Positions 25,802-34,191 of a DNA stretch of 64,000 bases are shown here, piece by piece. Below the pieces are notes generated by a model. That model worked only from the letters and a program-made list of their open reading frames with translations, was not told the DNA's origin and ran no database searches. Position 1 is the stretch's first letter. The number at the start of each line of letters is the position of its first letter. Where the stretch lies: contig NZ_JAMLDX010000016.1 of NCBI RefSeq assembly GCF_024211275.1, positions 43,930-107,929 of the forward strand, read 5' to 3'. The DNA comes from Sphingomonas tagetis. Lineage in GTDB: Bacteria > Pseudomonadota > Alphaproteobacteria > Sphingomonadales > Sphingomonadaceae. Both the position numbers and the translations under genes were made by a program.

Positions 25802-28335
25802 GGTCGCCCGTCCGCTTCGCAGCGTGTGTAGCGGATCGCGAGGCGACCATCGTGGCGATCCTGGTCGTGAACGCTCCACCCGGGCGCGGCGGCCACGTCG
25901 ATGTCATCGATGCGGCCGCTGATTTCCGCGCGGAATCCATCCGCGACTCGGGTCAGGGACACCGTGACCTGATCCGCGCCGGTGGGCACGACGCCTTCAG
26001 CATTGTCGAGATCGAATAGGTCGGGCGCAAAGGCGATCCGCCCAAAGCCGGGCGTTGCCGGCGAGACGCCCAGCACGTACCGTGACAGGAACCAGGTCGG
26101 CGACGCCGAAAAGCCATGGCATAGGCTGGCCCAGGGGGTCGTAGCCTCCCACAACGTCGTCGATCCTGCTTCGATGATCGGTCCGAAGCGTTTCCGGATG
26201 TTCGCCAGCGCAGTCGCTCCGCGCCCGTGTCGCGCCAGCGCGGCGGAAACGAAATGGCTGTAAAAGGTGTTGGCCATCACGGCCCCCTCCGCCTCGTCCA
26301 GCGGCGTGCCCATTGGAACGACTGGCGGTGCAGGCGTCTGCGTCACTCGACCGGGATCGGTGATCCAGTCGAAGGCGGTCGCCAGGCGCGATGCATCGGC
26401 ATTGCCCCAAAGCGCCAAGGCGGCGACTCCGTGCTGCGAAATCCGCGGCAGGCGATCACCGGTGGCCGGATCGACCATGTCGACCCAGGTTCCCCGGGCC
26501 GCGTCCCAATGTTCGGTGTCCAGACGCGCGCAGATTGCCGTCGCTCTTTCGCGATAGCGGCGGGCGGCGCGGTGATTCTCCAGCGCTTCCGCCAGTCCGG
26601 CGGCTGCAGAGCACGCGCCGGCATACTGCGCGTTGAGCGCCAGGGCCTGATGATCGCGGCCCAGCCCGGCCCAGTCCATGAAGTGCCAGTATGGCATGTC
26701 AACGATCAGTCCATACGGACCGGCGACGCGATCGAACCAGTCGAGCGCCTTTTCGATCGCCGGCCAGATCGTCTCGATCGTATCGAGGTCCGCGGTCAGT
26801 TCCCAGTGGTCGGCTGCACACAGCACCCATTGCAGCGTCCAGTCGGGGATGGTCCGCGCGTCGTGGCCATGGTCGCCAGGGGCGAACATCTGGGTCAGTC
26901 CGTCAGCGCGTTGGCTTTCCGCCGCCTGGATCAGATACTTGGAATTCAGCGCTGCGGCCGATGCGCCGAAGGCTGCCCAACCGGCGAGGTTCTCGACGGT
27001 GGCATCACCCAGCCATTGGCGCTGCTCTCGGCTCGGGCAATCCTCCCATGCGTCATGCATGCATTGCTTCAGCGTGTAGGCGCCGGCCGCCCACAACTGA
27101 GTCAGCAGCGGATCGGAGCAGGAGAAGCGCCCCTGCTCCTCGACCGGATAGTGCGTTTCCACGGCGCCCAGCCAGCGCAGCGTCACCTCATCGACGGCGT
27201 CGCGGACGACGACATGCATGTAGCGGATCGCGCACCATTCGAAGCGCTGGAAGCTCTGCAACCCGGCCCTCGCGATATACCGGCAGAGATGCGCGTCGGT
27301 GCCGATGAAGGGACGCCGTTCGATTCGGGCGTCCTGCTGAACCTCCCCGAACCATTCGCCTGGCAGCCGCTCGGAGCAGGCGATCTCGATCATCTCGCCG
27401 CCCGACGCCTCGATGGTGAACGCCGGATAGCCGGAGAGGATGCGCCCAAAGTCGAGCGTGAAGGCGGTATCGATGCCGGGTTTAGTGCGGATGACCGCGA
27501 CGCCCTCGCCGCCCTCTAGCAGAGTTTCGACGTCCTTCGCGACATCCGGGCCGGCGGGCACCAGCGGTTCGTCGTAGAGGCGGGTGTGAATGGGGAGGTC
27601 CGGCTGTGCTTCCTGTCCGGCCACCCAGCGAAGCGCGCGCGCGCGCACCGGTCGTTCGCACAGCGCCGGAATCCCGCGCGGGACAAGGATCGGAAAGGGG
27701 CGGACGATGGTCCCCTGATAAATTGATTCCGGCCCACCCCCACCGGTCAGGAGGGGCCGCGCCATGTCCCATTCCGCGTCATCGAAGCCTGTCTCGGCCC
27801 ATCCTTCGGGCAGGCGGCGAGCGTCGAATGCCTCGATAAACCCAAGACTGTGATTTGCCTGTGGCACGTCTTGTACCCAGGCATCGCTCTGAATGCATTT
27901 CCAATCCGCGCGCGTATCCACCAGCGGACCACGCATCCAGAGTCCGCCATCGCCGAATACGGGTCGCCAAAGGCCGCGAACCTCTTCGTGGAATGCGGTA
28001 TCGACGCCGTAGGTGTGGATCAGCACAGCCACCACGTTGCGCCCCAGGCGCAGGTGGGGCGTCAGTTCGTGCGTGTCGTATCGCTGTGCCAGGGGGCTGC
28101 ATCGCACCGGACCGCGGCCTGTCTCGGCACCATTGACGTACAATATGTATCGACCATCCACGGTTACGTCGGTCGGCGCAGAGCGTGGTAGCTCGTCCAG
28201 ATCGAACTCGTACCGGAACAGGAACCAGCGGTTGCGGCCGTCATCGCGGTGCGGAAGATCGCGCAGCGCAACGATCCAATTGGCAGCGATTGGTTGACGG
28301 GGGGTCCAGATGAATGGGGGTGCGAATAGTTTCAC
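25798..28335 (-). CDS. GH78 alpha-L-rhamnosidase
   Basis: 845-aa rhamnosidase without an evident signal peptide, so probably cytoplasmic. N-terminal beta-sandwich modules (DGRYILYVNGAETGRGPVRC) lead to the (alpha/alpha)6 catalytic domain. The GH78 general-acid motif EDCPSREQRQWLGDA is near residues 428-442 (Asp/Glu cluster), and STTLWEATT near 725 holds the general-base Glu. It ends with the usual WFLSRYVLGVSP beta-module start. It cleaves alpha-L-rhamnosyl ends. It is coupled by ATGA overlaps to the hydrolase upstream and the GPH transporter downstream. Confidence 0.92.
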   Translation of the reverse strand: MKLFAPPFIWTPRQPIAANWIVALRDLPHRDDGRNRWFLFRYEFDLDELPRSAPTDVTVDGRYILYVNGAETGRGPVRCSPLAQRYDTHELTPHLRLGRNVVAVLIHTYGVDTAFHEEVRGLWRPVFGDGGLWMRGPLVDTRADWKCIQSDAWVQDVPQANHSLGFIEAFDARRLPEGWAETGFDDAEWDMARPLLTGGGGPESIYQGTIVRPFPILVPRGIPALCERPVRARALRWVAGQEAQPDLPIHTRLYDEPLVPAGPDVAKDVETLLEGGEGVAVIRTKPGIDTAFTLDFGRILSGYPAFTIEASGGEMIEIACSERLPGEWFGEVQQDARIERRPFIGTDAHLCRYIARAGLQSFQRFEWCAIRYMHVVVRDAVDEVTLRWLGAVETHYPVEEQGRFSCSDPLLTQLWAAGAYTLKQCMHDAWEDCPSREQRQWLGDATVENLAGWAAFGASAAALNSKYLIQAAESQRADGLTQMFAPGDHGHDARTIPDWTLQWVLCAADHWELTADLDTIETIWPAIEKALDWFDRVAGPYGLIVDMPYWHFMDWAGLGRDHQALALNAQYAGACSAAAGLAEALENHRAARRYRERATAICARLDTEHWDAARGTWVDMVDPATGDRLPRISQHGVAALALWGNADASRLATAFDWITDPGRVTQTPAPPVVPMGTPLDEAEGAVMANTFYSHFVSAALARHGRGATALANIRKRFGPIIEAGSTTLWEATTPWASLCHGFSASPTWFLSRYVLGVSPATPGFGRIAFAPDLFDLDNAEGVVPTGADQVTVSLTRVADGFRAEISGRIDDIDVAAAPGWSVHDQDRHDGRLAIRYTRCEADGRP

Positions 28336-29180
28336 GCCACCATTGCCCCGCCGATGCGCCGGTCCAGCCAGTCAAGCATGTGCGCCAGCGTCGCGTCGCG
28401 CGCAACGTCGTTCAAAAGTTCGTGGCGCCCGTCGGCAACCATCAGCAGTTCCTTGTCGCTTGATGAAATCATGTTGGTGAGACGACGGCTTCCATCCGGG
28501 TCGGTCGCGCAGTCGGCGGTCCCGTGGACGACGAGTGTCGGCGCACGCCAATCGGGTAGGGCGCGCCACATCCGGTCGGCAGCGCGAACGGCGCTGTCGG
28601 CGATCCGGGCCGGCAATTTACGACGGAATATGAGGGGGTCGGCCTGATAGGCGCGCACTTCGGCCTCGATGCGCGAAAGTTCGCCGCCGTCGCCAGGTGG
28701 CGTGACCCCCGCCATCGGCAAGATTGCGGCGATCGTCCGGACGAGGAGTCGCTGCCTGGTCGGGACGTCAAAGGGGAGCGCCGGAGCGCTCAGTAGCACC
28801 CCAGCAATTCCCCCCGGTGCGGCTGCTGCACTCGCTGCGGTCACAAGACCGCCCAGCGAATGGCCAAGCAGGAAGATCGGTCGAGCAGCCGACGCGATGG
28901 CGTGACGCATCGACATGTGAACCTGGATCATCCGAAAGACGTTCGTGTCGCCCCGACGTCCCGGGGACCGCCCATGTCCTGCCAGATCGAACGCGAATAC
29001 CTCGATCCCCAGCGACGTCAGGTTCGGGATTAGTCCGTTTGCATGATCGACATAGCGGCCAGCATGCTCGGCGTAGCCGTGTTGCAGCAACAGGCTCGCG
29101 CGCGGACGCGTCGCGCGCCAGCGGTACCCCGCAAGCCCATCCGGCGCGTCGAACGCTTCAGTGCCGCCGGGGCGGGTCAC
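28332..29180 (-). CDS. Alpha/beta hydrolase, monoacylglycerol-lipase-like
   Basis: 282-aa serine hydrolase of the Hydrolase_4/monoglyceride-lipase type. The LLQHGYAEHAGRYVDHANGL oxyanion region is typical of monoacylglycerol lipases; AFDLAGHGRSPG follows, and GHSLGG at residues 106-111 is the nucleophile elbow. A late HGTADCATDP gives the acid, and DGRHELLND the catalytic His. No signal peptide is visible. The gene overlaps both neighbours by 4 bp. It probably cleaves a lipid ester in the same pathway as the GH78 enzyme; the exact substrate is unknown. Confidence 0.87.
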   Translation of the reverse strand: MTRPGGTEAFDAPDGLAGYRWRATRPRASLLLQHGYAEHAGRYVDHANGLIPNLTSLGIEVFAFDLAGHGRSPGRRGDTNVFRMIQVHMSMRHAIASAARPIFLLGHSLGGLVTAASAAAAPGGIAGVLLSAPALPFDVPTRQRLLVRTIAAILPMAGVTPPGDGGELSRIEAEVRAYQADPLIFRRKLPARIADSAVRAADRMWRALPDWRAPTLVVHGTADCATDPDGSRRLTNMISSSDKELLMVADGRHELLNDVARDATLAHMLDWLDRRIGGAMVA

Positions 29181-30106
29181 ATCGAGTGCGCCAGATTCCG
29201 TTGCAGAAAGGCGGCGATGCGGTCCATAGCGTCGCGACCCTCGGCGATTGGGGCCGCCACAAAGCCGTGGAACATCCCAGGATATTCGATCAGTTCTGCG
29301 GCTTCCGTCATGGCGACAAGGCGGCGCGCATCCGGCAGCAGCACATCGCGGGTGCCAACGATGGCCAGGGTCGGCGGCAGGCCGGCCTGATCGCCGAACA
29401 ACGGGCTGACCGAGGGTATGCTAGGCGGCTGCGTCGCGGCCCACATCTGTCCGGCGTCGCGCAACTGGGCTATCGATAGCACCGGGTCGCGGCGCTCGAG
29501 CGCAGGCTGCGACGGATCCTTCAGTGTCGCGTCGAGCCACGGGAACAGCAGAACGAGCGCGCGCGGCATCGGCAGCCCGGTATCCCGCAGCCGGTGAACC
29601 AGCGCGAGTGCCAGCCCTGCGCCAGCTGAATCGCCCATGATAATCGCATCGTCGGCACCCGCCTCCTCGACCAGGGCCAACCACGCGCGTTCTACGCAGG
29701 CCAGTCCGGCCGTGACATTGGCTTCGGGAGCCAGCGGATAGATCGGGAGCACGGCCTCAGCACCAGTTCGCTCGATCACGCCCGCGATGATCGTCCACTG
29801 CAGTGCCATCAGATCAAAGACATACGCGCCGCCATGAATGTACAGAATGCGGGTGCGCCTGCCGCCCTGCCGCGTTGCCAAACGCAACCTTCTGTCGCCG
29901 CCCTGCCAGGTATCCGCATAGGCGTAGCGCTTCTGCAGCTTCGCGGATGGAAGGGCAGGACCGGTGGCGCGGTCGGCGGCGATCCGTTGCCTGAACGTTT
30001 CGCGGCCCGACCTCTTCCGGACGAGCAGCGGCACGATGACGCGCGCTGCCAACCACCCTCCGAGGCTGGGCCGGCGCCGTGCCGTTGTCGTTCTCGCTCC
30101 AGCCAT
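29177..30106 (-). CDS. Alpha/beta hydrolase, hormone-sensitive-lipase family
   Basis: 309-aa esterase with the HSL-family oxyanion motif YIHGGAYVF near residue 90 and nucleophile motif GDSAGAGLALALV near 158. HGFVAAPIAE near 285 gives the catalytic His. These enzymes usually cleave short to medium acyl esters. The gene lies 20 bp after the TonB receptor and overlaps the next hydrolase by 4 bp. Two different esterases in a row before a rhamnosidase argue for a substrate with ester bonds as well as rhamnose. Confidence 0.88.
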   Translation of the reverse strand: MAGARTTTARRRPSLGGWLAARVIVPLLVRKRSGRETFRQRIAADRATGPALPSAKLQKRYAYADTWQGGDRRLRLATRQGGRRTRILYIHGGAYVFDLMALQWTIIAGVIERTGAEAVLPIYPLAPEANVTAGLACVERAWLALVEEAGADDAIIMGDSAGAGLALALVHRLRDTGLPMPRALVLLFPWLDATLKDPSQPALERRDPVLSIAQLRDAGQMWAATQPPSIPSVSPLFGDQAGLPPTLAIVGTRDVLLPDARRLVAMTEAAELIEYPGMFHGFVAAPIAEGRDAMDRIAAFLQRNLAHSM

Positions 30107-30126
30107 TGTCCGGATCCGTCCGCCAA

Positions 30127-32439
30127 TCAGTGCCGGTAGCGCAGCGTCAAGCCATACACGCGCGGCTCGTTGACGAATACCGACAGACTGCCATTGCCCC
30201 CGGCTGTGCCGATGCCCGTTAGATAATAGTTTTCCTTGGTGAGGTTCCGGCCCCAGACCTGAAGGCCAAGACCGCTGCTGAGGGCAAGTTCCACACTTGC
30301 GTTAAGCACGTTGGTAGTCGGATTTCGGAAGGCTTCGCTAAGTTGGACGTCGGTATAATAGCCGGTCGCATGGCGCAGGTTTACGTTGCCGATGAGTCGC
30401 ACTCCGTCGTTGAGCGGCTGATCAAGCCCAATGCCTGCAACCAGTGTCCAGCGCGGGGCGTTGGCGGGCGTTCGACCCGTCAGGTTCTGCGTGCCGGTAC
30501 CGCCGGCCGGCGCGGGCGCGCCGGGAAAGCTTAGATACTCGGCATCCAGGTAGCTGACGTTGCCGGTGAACGTGATCGGCCGGACCGGACGGAACGTGAC
30601 ATCCGCCTCGAAGCCCCGCGAACGCACCTTCGCGGCATTCAGCGTGACGAACGAAGCGGTCGCCGTGTTGAACGACTGGACTTGCTGATCCCGCACGGTC
30701 TGTGAATAAACGGCAAGGTTCGTGGACAGCCGTCCGTCGAGCGCCCGCAGCTTCAGGCCTGCCTCATATGCATCGGTGGTCTCGGGTTCGACTGAAGGGC
30801 TGGCGATGGTCGTCGGCAGCGTGAGGAGCAGGTTGGTCCCGCCCGACTTGAAGCCCCGCGCGTAACGCAAATAGAGATTCACGTTGCTGCTCGGCTGATA
30901 TGCGACGATGCCGGTTCCCATCAGCGCATCGTCGTCGCGGCTGTCGGACCCGGCGAACGAGAAGGTACCGGGTGCCACTGTGACAACGGTATCTTTGCTT
31001 TCCTTGAGGTAGCGAAGGCCGCCGGTCACACGCAGCTGGTCGGTAATGTTGGCGGTCATCTGACCGAATGCGGCACCACTCCTTGTCTTCCCGCGGCCGA
31101 TGGAGTTGAAGAAGGTGATCGTCGTTGCGATCGGCTTGATCGTGGCTAGCAGCAGGTTCCGATCCTCTATCACCTGGTCGAAGTAATAGGCGCCGGCGAT
31201 GAACTCGATTGCGCCGCCCGGCCGGTTCTGTACCCGCAGTTCGACGGAGTTCTCTTTGATGTCCGTTGACGGCTTTGACTGTAGGTTGACTACCGCGGAG
31301 TTGCTTCCGTCCACGTCGAGGTCGATGTTGGATTCGAACCGGCGGGTCGCGCCGATCAACGTGAACGTCAAGGCACCCGCATCCTGGTCGATCTGTGCCG
31401 AAACTCCCTTGTCCGTCGCCTTCTCGACCGAACGGTTATCCTGTGTCGTCACCCGGTCGAACGGGCGATAGAAAGTTCCGGTAATGGCGGCGCTGCTGGG
31501 TGAGGTGCCCCGGGTTCCCGGCGTGGGCGGCGTGGATCCGAGCAGACCTCCACGCACGTTGAACTGGAACGGGGGTGTCGCAGCCTCATCCGCCACGAAG
31601 AGCTGCTGATATGCACAGCAGCGGTCATTAATCTGCGAATAGTCGCCGATCAGGCGAATGCGCGTGGTGTCGCCGGGAGTCCAGTACAACTGTGCGCGAA
31701 AGCTCTGGCGATCGCGACCGTTGACGTTGCCGCGCGGGAGGTTGGGAGCCTTGATGAAACCGTCGCGATAATTCTCGGCGGCCGATACCCGCAGCGCTAG
31801 CGTATCGGAGACGATCGGGATACTGGCGGACAGTCGCGCCTGCACTGTGTCGTAATTGCCGTAGGTAGCCTCAGCTCCGACCCTGAGCTCGTTGAGGTCC
31901 GGTAGGGCCGTTGAGATGTTGATGGCGCCCGCGGCGTTGTTGCGTCCGAACAGGGTGCTTTGGGGTCCCCGCAGTATCTCGACGCGTTCGATGTCGAGGA
32001 GGTCTTGCAGCGCGGCGCCGGGGCGTCCGCGGAACACACCATCGATGTAGACGCCGACCGATTGCTCGAACCCGCGATCGGTGACTGCCGTGCCGATTCC
32101 GCGGACCGTGAAGACGCCGGCGCTGGGATTGGACGACTGGGTGACCAGCAGGCTGGGGCTGAGGTCCTGCACGCTCGCCAGGCTGGTGATCTTGGCGGCT
32201 TCCAACTGAGCGCCGGTCAGCACGCCGACCGATGCCGGCACCTGCAGTAGGGACTCGCTGCGGCGCTGTGCGGTTACGATAATGTCAGTCGTGCCGTCGG
32301 CCGGACCTGCGGCGTCGGTTCCAGGCGCTTGACCGCCTGATGGAGGTGCCGTGCCAGGCCTGTCCTGTGCGTGGGCCGATGCTGCCGCGAGAATCAGTGC
32401 GATCGCGGTCAACGAAGGAATGGAAGCAGCCCGAGCCAT
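30127..32439 (-). CDS. TonB-dependent receptor (module B)
   Basis: 770-aa outer-membrane receptor. The signal peptide (residues 1-25, ending AHA) is followed by a linker rich in Gly/Pro, the TonB-box-like DIIVTAQRRSE, the plug (VRGIGTAVTDRGFEQSVGVY) and a barrel ending LTLRYRH. The start ATG 32439 has an AGAGGAGAC ribosome site; the track frame begins 42 codons earlier in promoter sequence containing the palindrome. It is a close paralogue of the receptor at 12331-14592, and is the first gene of the long module B operon. Confidence 0.93.
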   Translation of the reverse strand: MARAASIPSLTAIALILAAASAHAQDRPGTAPPSGGQAPGTDAAGPADGTTDIIVTAQRRSESLLQVPASVGVLTGAQLEAAKITSLASVQDLSPSLLVTQSSNPSAGVFTVRGIGTAVTDRGFEQSVGVYIDGVFRGRPGAALQDLLDIERVEILRGPQSTLFGRNNAAGAINISTALPDLNELRVGAEATYGNYDTVQARLSASIPIVSDTLALRVSAAENYRDGFIKAPNLPRGNVNGRDRQSFRAQLYWTPGDTTRIRLIGDYSQINDRCCAYQQLFVADEAATPPFQFNVRGGLLGSTPPTPGTRGTSPSSAAITGTFYRPFDRVTTQDNRSVEKATDKGVSAQIDQDAGALTFTLIGATRRFESNIDLDVDGSNSAVVNLQSKPSTDIKENSVELRVQNRPGGAIEFIAGAYYFDQVIEDRNLLLATIKPIATTITFFNSIGRGKTRSGAAFGQMTANITDQLRVTGGLRYLKESKDTVVTVAPGTFSFAGSDSRDDDALMGTGIVAYQPSSNVNLYLRYARGFKSGGTNLLLTLPTTIASPSVEPETTDAYEAGLKLRALDGRLSTNLAVYSQTVRDQQVQSFNTATASFVTLNAAKVRSRGFEADVTFRPVRPITFTGNVSYLDAEYLSFPGAPAPAGGTGTQNLTGRTPANAPRWTLVAGIGLDQPLNDGVRLIGNVNLRHATGYYTDVQLSEAFRNPTTNVLNASVELALSSGLGLQVWGRNLTKENYYLTGIGTAGGNGSLSVFVNEPRVYGLTLRYRH

Positions 32440-32519
32440 CAGTGTCTCCTCTCGATAGTGGCGTTTGTTCGCCTGCGGTCGCGTTCGCGCCGTCTGTCCG
32501 CCCGGATATATCGCCACAG

Positions 32520-32541
32520 AAACTGGTTGGCTAGCCAGTTT
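32520..32541. promoter_or_regulatory. TetR-type palindromic operator candidate upstream of the module B operon
   Basis: Perfect 7-bp arms AAACTGG (32520-32526) and CCAGTTT (32535-32541) flank an 8-bp centre, and the core TGGCTAGCCA (32528-32537) is itself a perfect palindrome. The site lies about 80 bp upstream of the receptor start. Size and shape fit a TetR-family operator, and a TetR gene is present at 16482-17126. Confidence 0.55.
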
Positions 32542-33694
32542 GTTATCCACTTGTTCGCGAGGCACTGCATGCCTTCATCAACGTGCCGTAGCTGGGAGGC
32601 TACCGGAGGCTCCGCTCCGGATCATGGCCATGCCTCCGGCTTCGCCAAATTGGACCAGGTTGAGATCACATCCATGCACCAAGATCACGACATCGGGCCC
32701 CGTCATCGTCAAGACTCGTTCAGTCTACCGATCCAGACGAACCGCCGAGTCGGGCTGGCAGACCTTGCAATGCGCCCGCTGCATCCGTTCGGCGTTCCGA
32801 ATCAATGAGCATCAATGTTCCTGGCACAATATCGCGCGCACCCGCAGCTCCTGCATTTCGATTGTGGTAACCGAGATCGGCAGGTCTGGTGCTTCTGCCC
32901 AGAGTAGCTTTGCCGCTTTCGGATGAACATGAAGCAACAACGGCATTGCCTTTGCGTTGTTCGGCAACTCGCTGCTGAGAAACTATTAGCCCACGGCGCA
33001 AGGTAAAAGTGATCCGCTCGATCTAGGCAGAATGCCTGACGTGACCGGGTCCTCTTCGTGCCCGTGCACAAGATGCAGAGCAGCTAGGACCATATTTGCA
33101 AGGCGAGCAGACAGCTCGACGGGCAACTCCACATTCTTTCGGCGAGATCGGTCGGAAAGCCGATGCGGAATGCACGGTTCATTCGGGCATCGTTATGAGC
33201 AACGGCGTGCTTCACGGCGCGACCTTGAAAGGCCATCCGATCCGCTGCGTCCATCAGTCAATCAGCGTGTTGTCCAGCGGACGCATCGTTGCTGCTGAGA
33301 ATAGTCCGTCCTTCCGGATCGGAGCGGCGTCCCAGGTGGCCGACCCCGTAGCCTATGTCGGGGCAGGCTCGACCGACCGGGCAGCTTGCCGCCCTCGACC
33401 TGTGCATCTGGTAGTGCGCGATGGGAATCGCCACTGGCCTTATGCGGACAGTGCTTAAGCTGACATTTCGAGCAAGAGCGGCGCGCGGCGTACGGCCCCC
33501 CATACTCGGCGGCCGCAATGATGTTCGGTTGAGGTGTTGGACCCGTGCGGACTCTTTGCAAGATCACTGCATTGTCCAGATATGGTCCGGTGTAACTCCG
33601 GTGAAATTGCCTCATATTCTGTGTTCGTTCTGAGTTAGTTCTAGAACCTAGACGGAAGAAAATGGCGGAAATCCGTGCATTCGGTGAGTAGGCT

Positions 33695-33744
33695 CTGTGT
33701 TGACATCGCAGGGGTCGCAAGTTCAATCCTTGCCACGCCCACCA
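33695..33744 (+). tRNA. Truncated tRNA-Val(GAC), 3' 50 nt including CCA (attachment-site remnant)
   Basis: The sequence folds as the 3' part of a tRNA: anticodon stem CTGTG/CGCAG with loop TTGACAT (anticodon GAC), five-base variable loop, T-stem GCAAG/CTTGC around loop TTCAATC, then acceptor strand CACGCCC, A and CCA. The 5' side does not supply a GGGCGTG acceptor strand or a D-arm, so the gene is incomplete. Such 3' fragments mark the distal end (att site) of elements integrated by tyrosine recombinases into tRNA genes. Confidence 0.75.
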
Positions 33745-33751
33745 TCTTCGA

Positions 33752-33786
33752 AAACCCGCCAGCTCAACGAGTTGGCGGGTTTTTTC
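33752..33786 (+). terminator. Rho-independent terminator
   Basis: A stem AACCCGCCA/TGGCGGGTT, extended by the inner pairs CTC/GAG, is followed by a run of T. It lies 8 bp after the tRNA-Val 3' fragment and is probably the original terminator of the tRNA gene. Confidence 0.8.
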
Positions 33787-33884
33787 GTTTGGCGCAGTTC
33801 GGGTCGCTGGATGCGACGGGCCGAGGATCGAACATTCGGGAGGTCCGTTGAGCGAGCGGGCGGGGCTTCGACAGGAGAGAAGCC

Positions 33885-34157
33885 ATGAACGAGCGCGATC
33901 GGGACCGTAATCCCGGGAAGCAGCAGAACCAGCAGCGCAACCAGGGCATGGAGCGCCAGCAGGGCCAGCAAAACCAACAGCAGGACCGCAGTCCGGGTGG
34001 CCAGCAGAACCAGCAGCGCAACCAGGAAATGGAGCGTCAGCAGGGTCAGCAGAACCAGAACCAGCGCCGCGAGGATGACGACCAGCTCGGCGAGAATGCC
34101 GATCAGGGCAACCGCGCGAGCGACCGCGACGACGACAGCGGCCAGCAGGACCGGTGA
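33885..34157 (+). CDS. Glutamine-rich repetitive small protein
   Basis: 90-aa hydrophilic, low-complexity protein (Gln/Asn/Arg/Asp rich). Two copies of a 27-codon unit, QQNQQRNQ(G/E)MERQQGQQNQ plus linker, are seen at residues about 13-65 (DNA period 81 bp), followed by an acidic tail. A GGAGAGAAG ribosome site precedes ATG 33885, and a strong terminator follows, supporting real expression. No membrane or signal segment. Function unknown; intrinsic disorder is likely, perhaps a stress-related or nucleic-acid-associated protein. Confidence 0.65.
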   Translation: MNERDRDRNPGKQQNQQRNQGMERQQGQQNQQQDRSPGGQQNQQRNQEMERQQGQQNQNQRREDDDQLGENADQGNRASDRDDDSGQQDR

Positions 34158-34164
34158 TTCGGTT

Positions 34165-34191
34165 AGGAGGGGGCTTCGGCCCCCTCTTTTT
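34165..34191 (+). terminator. Rho-independent terminator between Q-rich gene and dnaB
   Basis: GAGGGGGC (34167-34174), tetraloop TTCG, GCCCCCTC (34179-34186) and five T. It ends the Q-rich gene and abuts the convergent dnaB stop. Confidence 0.9.

Larger units (their letters stand above)
32440..33884. other. 1.4-kb island/core boundary region with no confident gene
   Basis: Apart from the operator at 32520-32541, the tRNA-Val fragment (33695-33744) and its terminator, no gene can be supported. A minus-strand frame at 32812-32946 (44 aa, beginning MPLLLHVHPKAAKLLWAEAP) looks protein-like but matches no family I know. A plus-strand frame at 33096-33458 has similar uncertain character. Long arginine-rich frames over the tRNA fragment are artefacts. 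The region looks like decayed sequence at the end of an integrated element. Confidence 0.55.
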
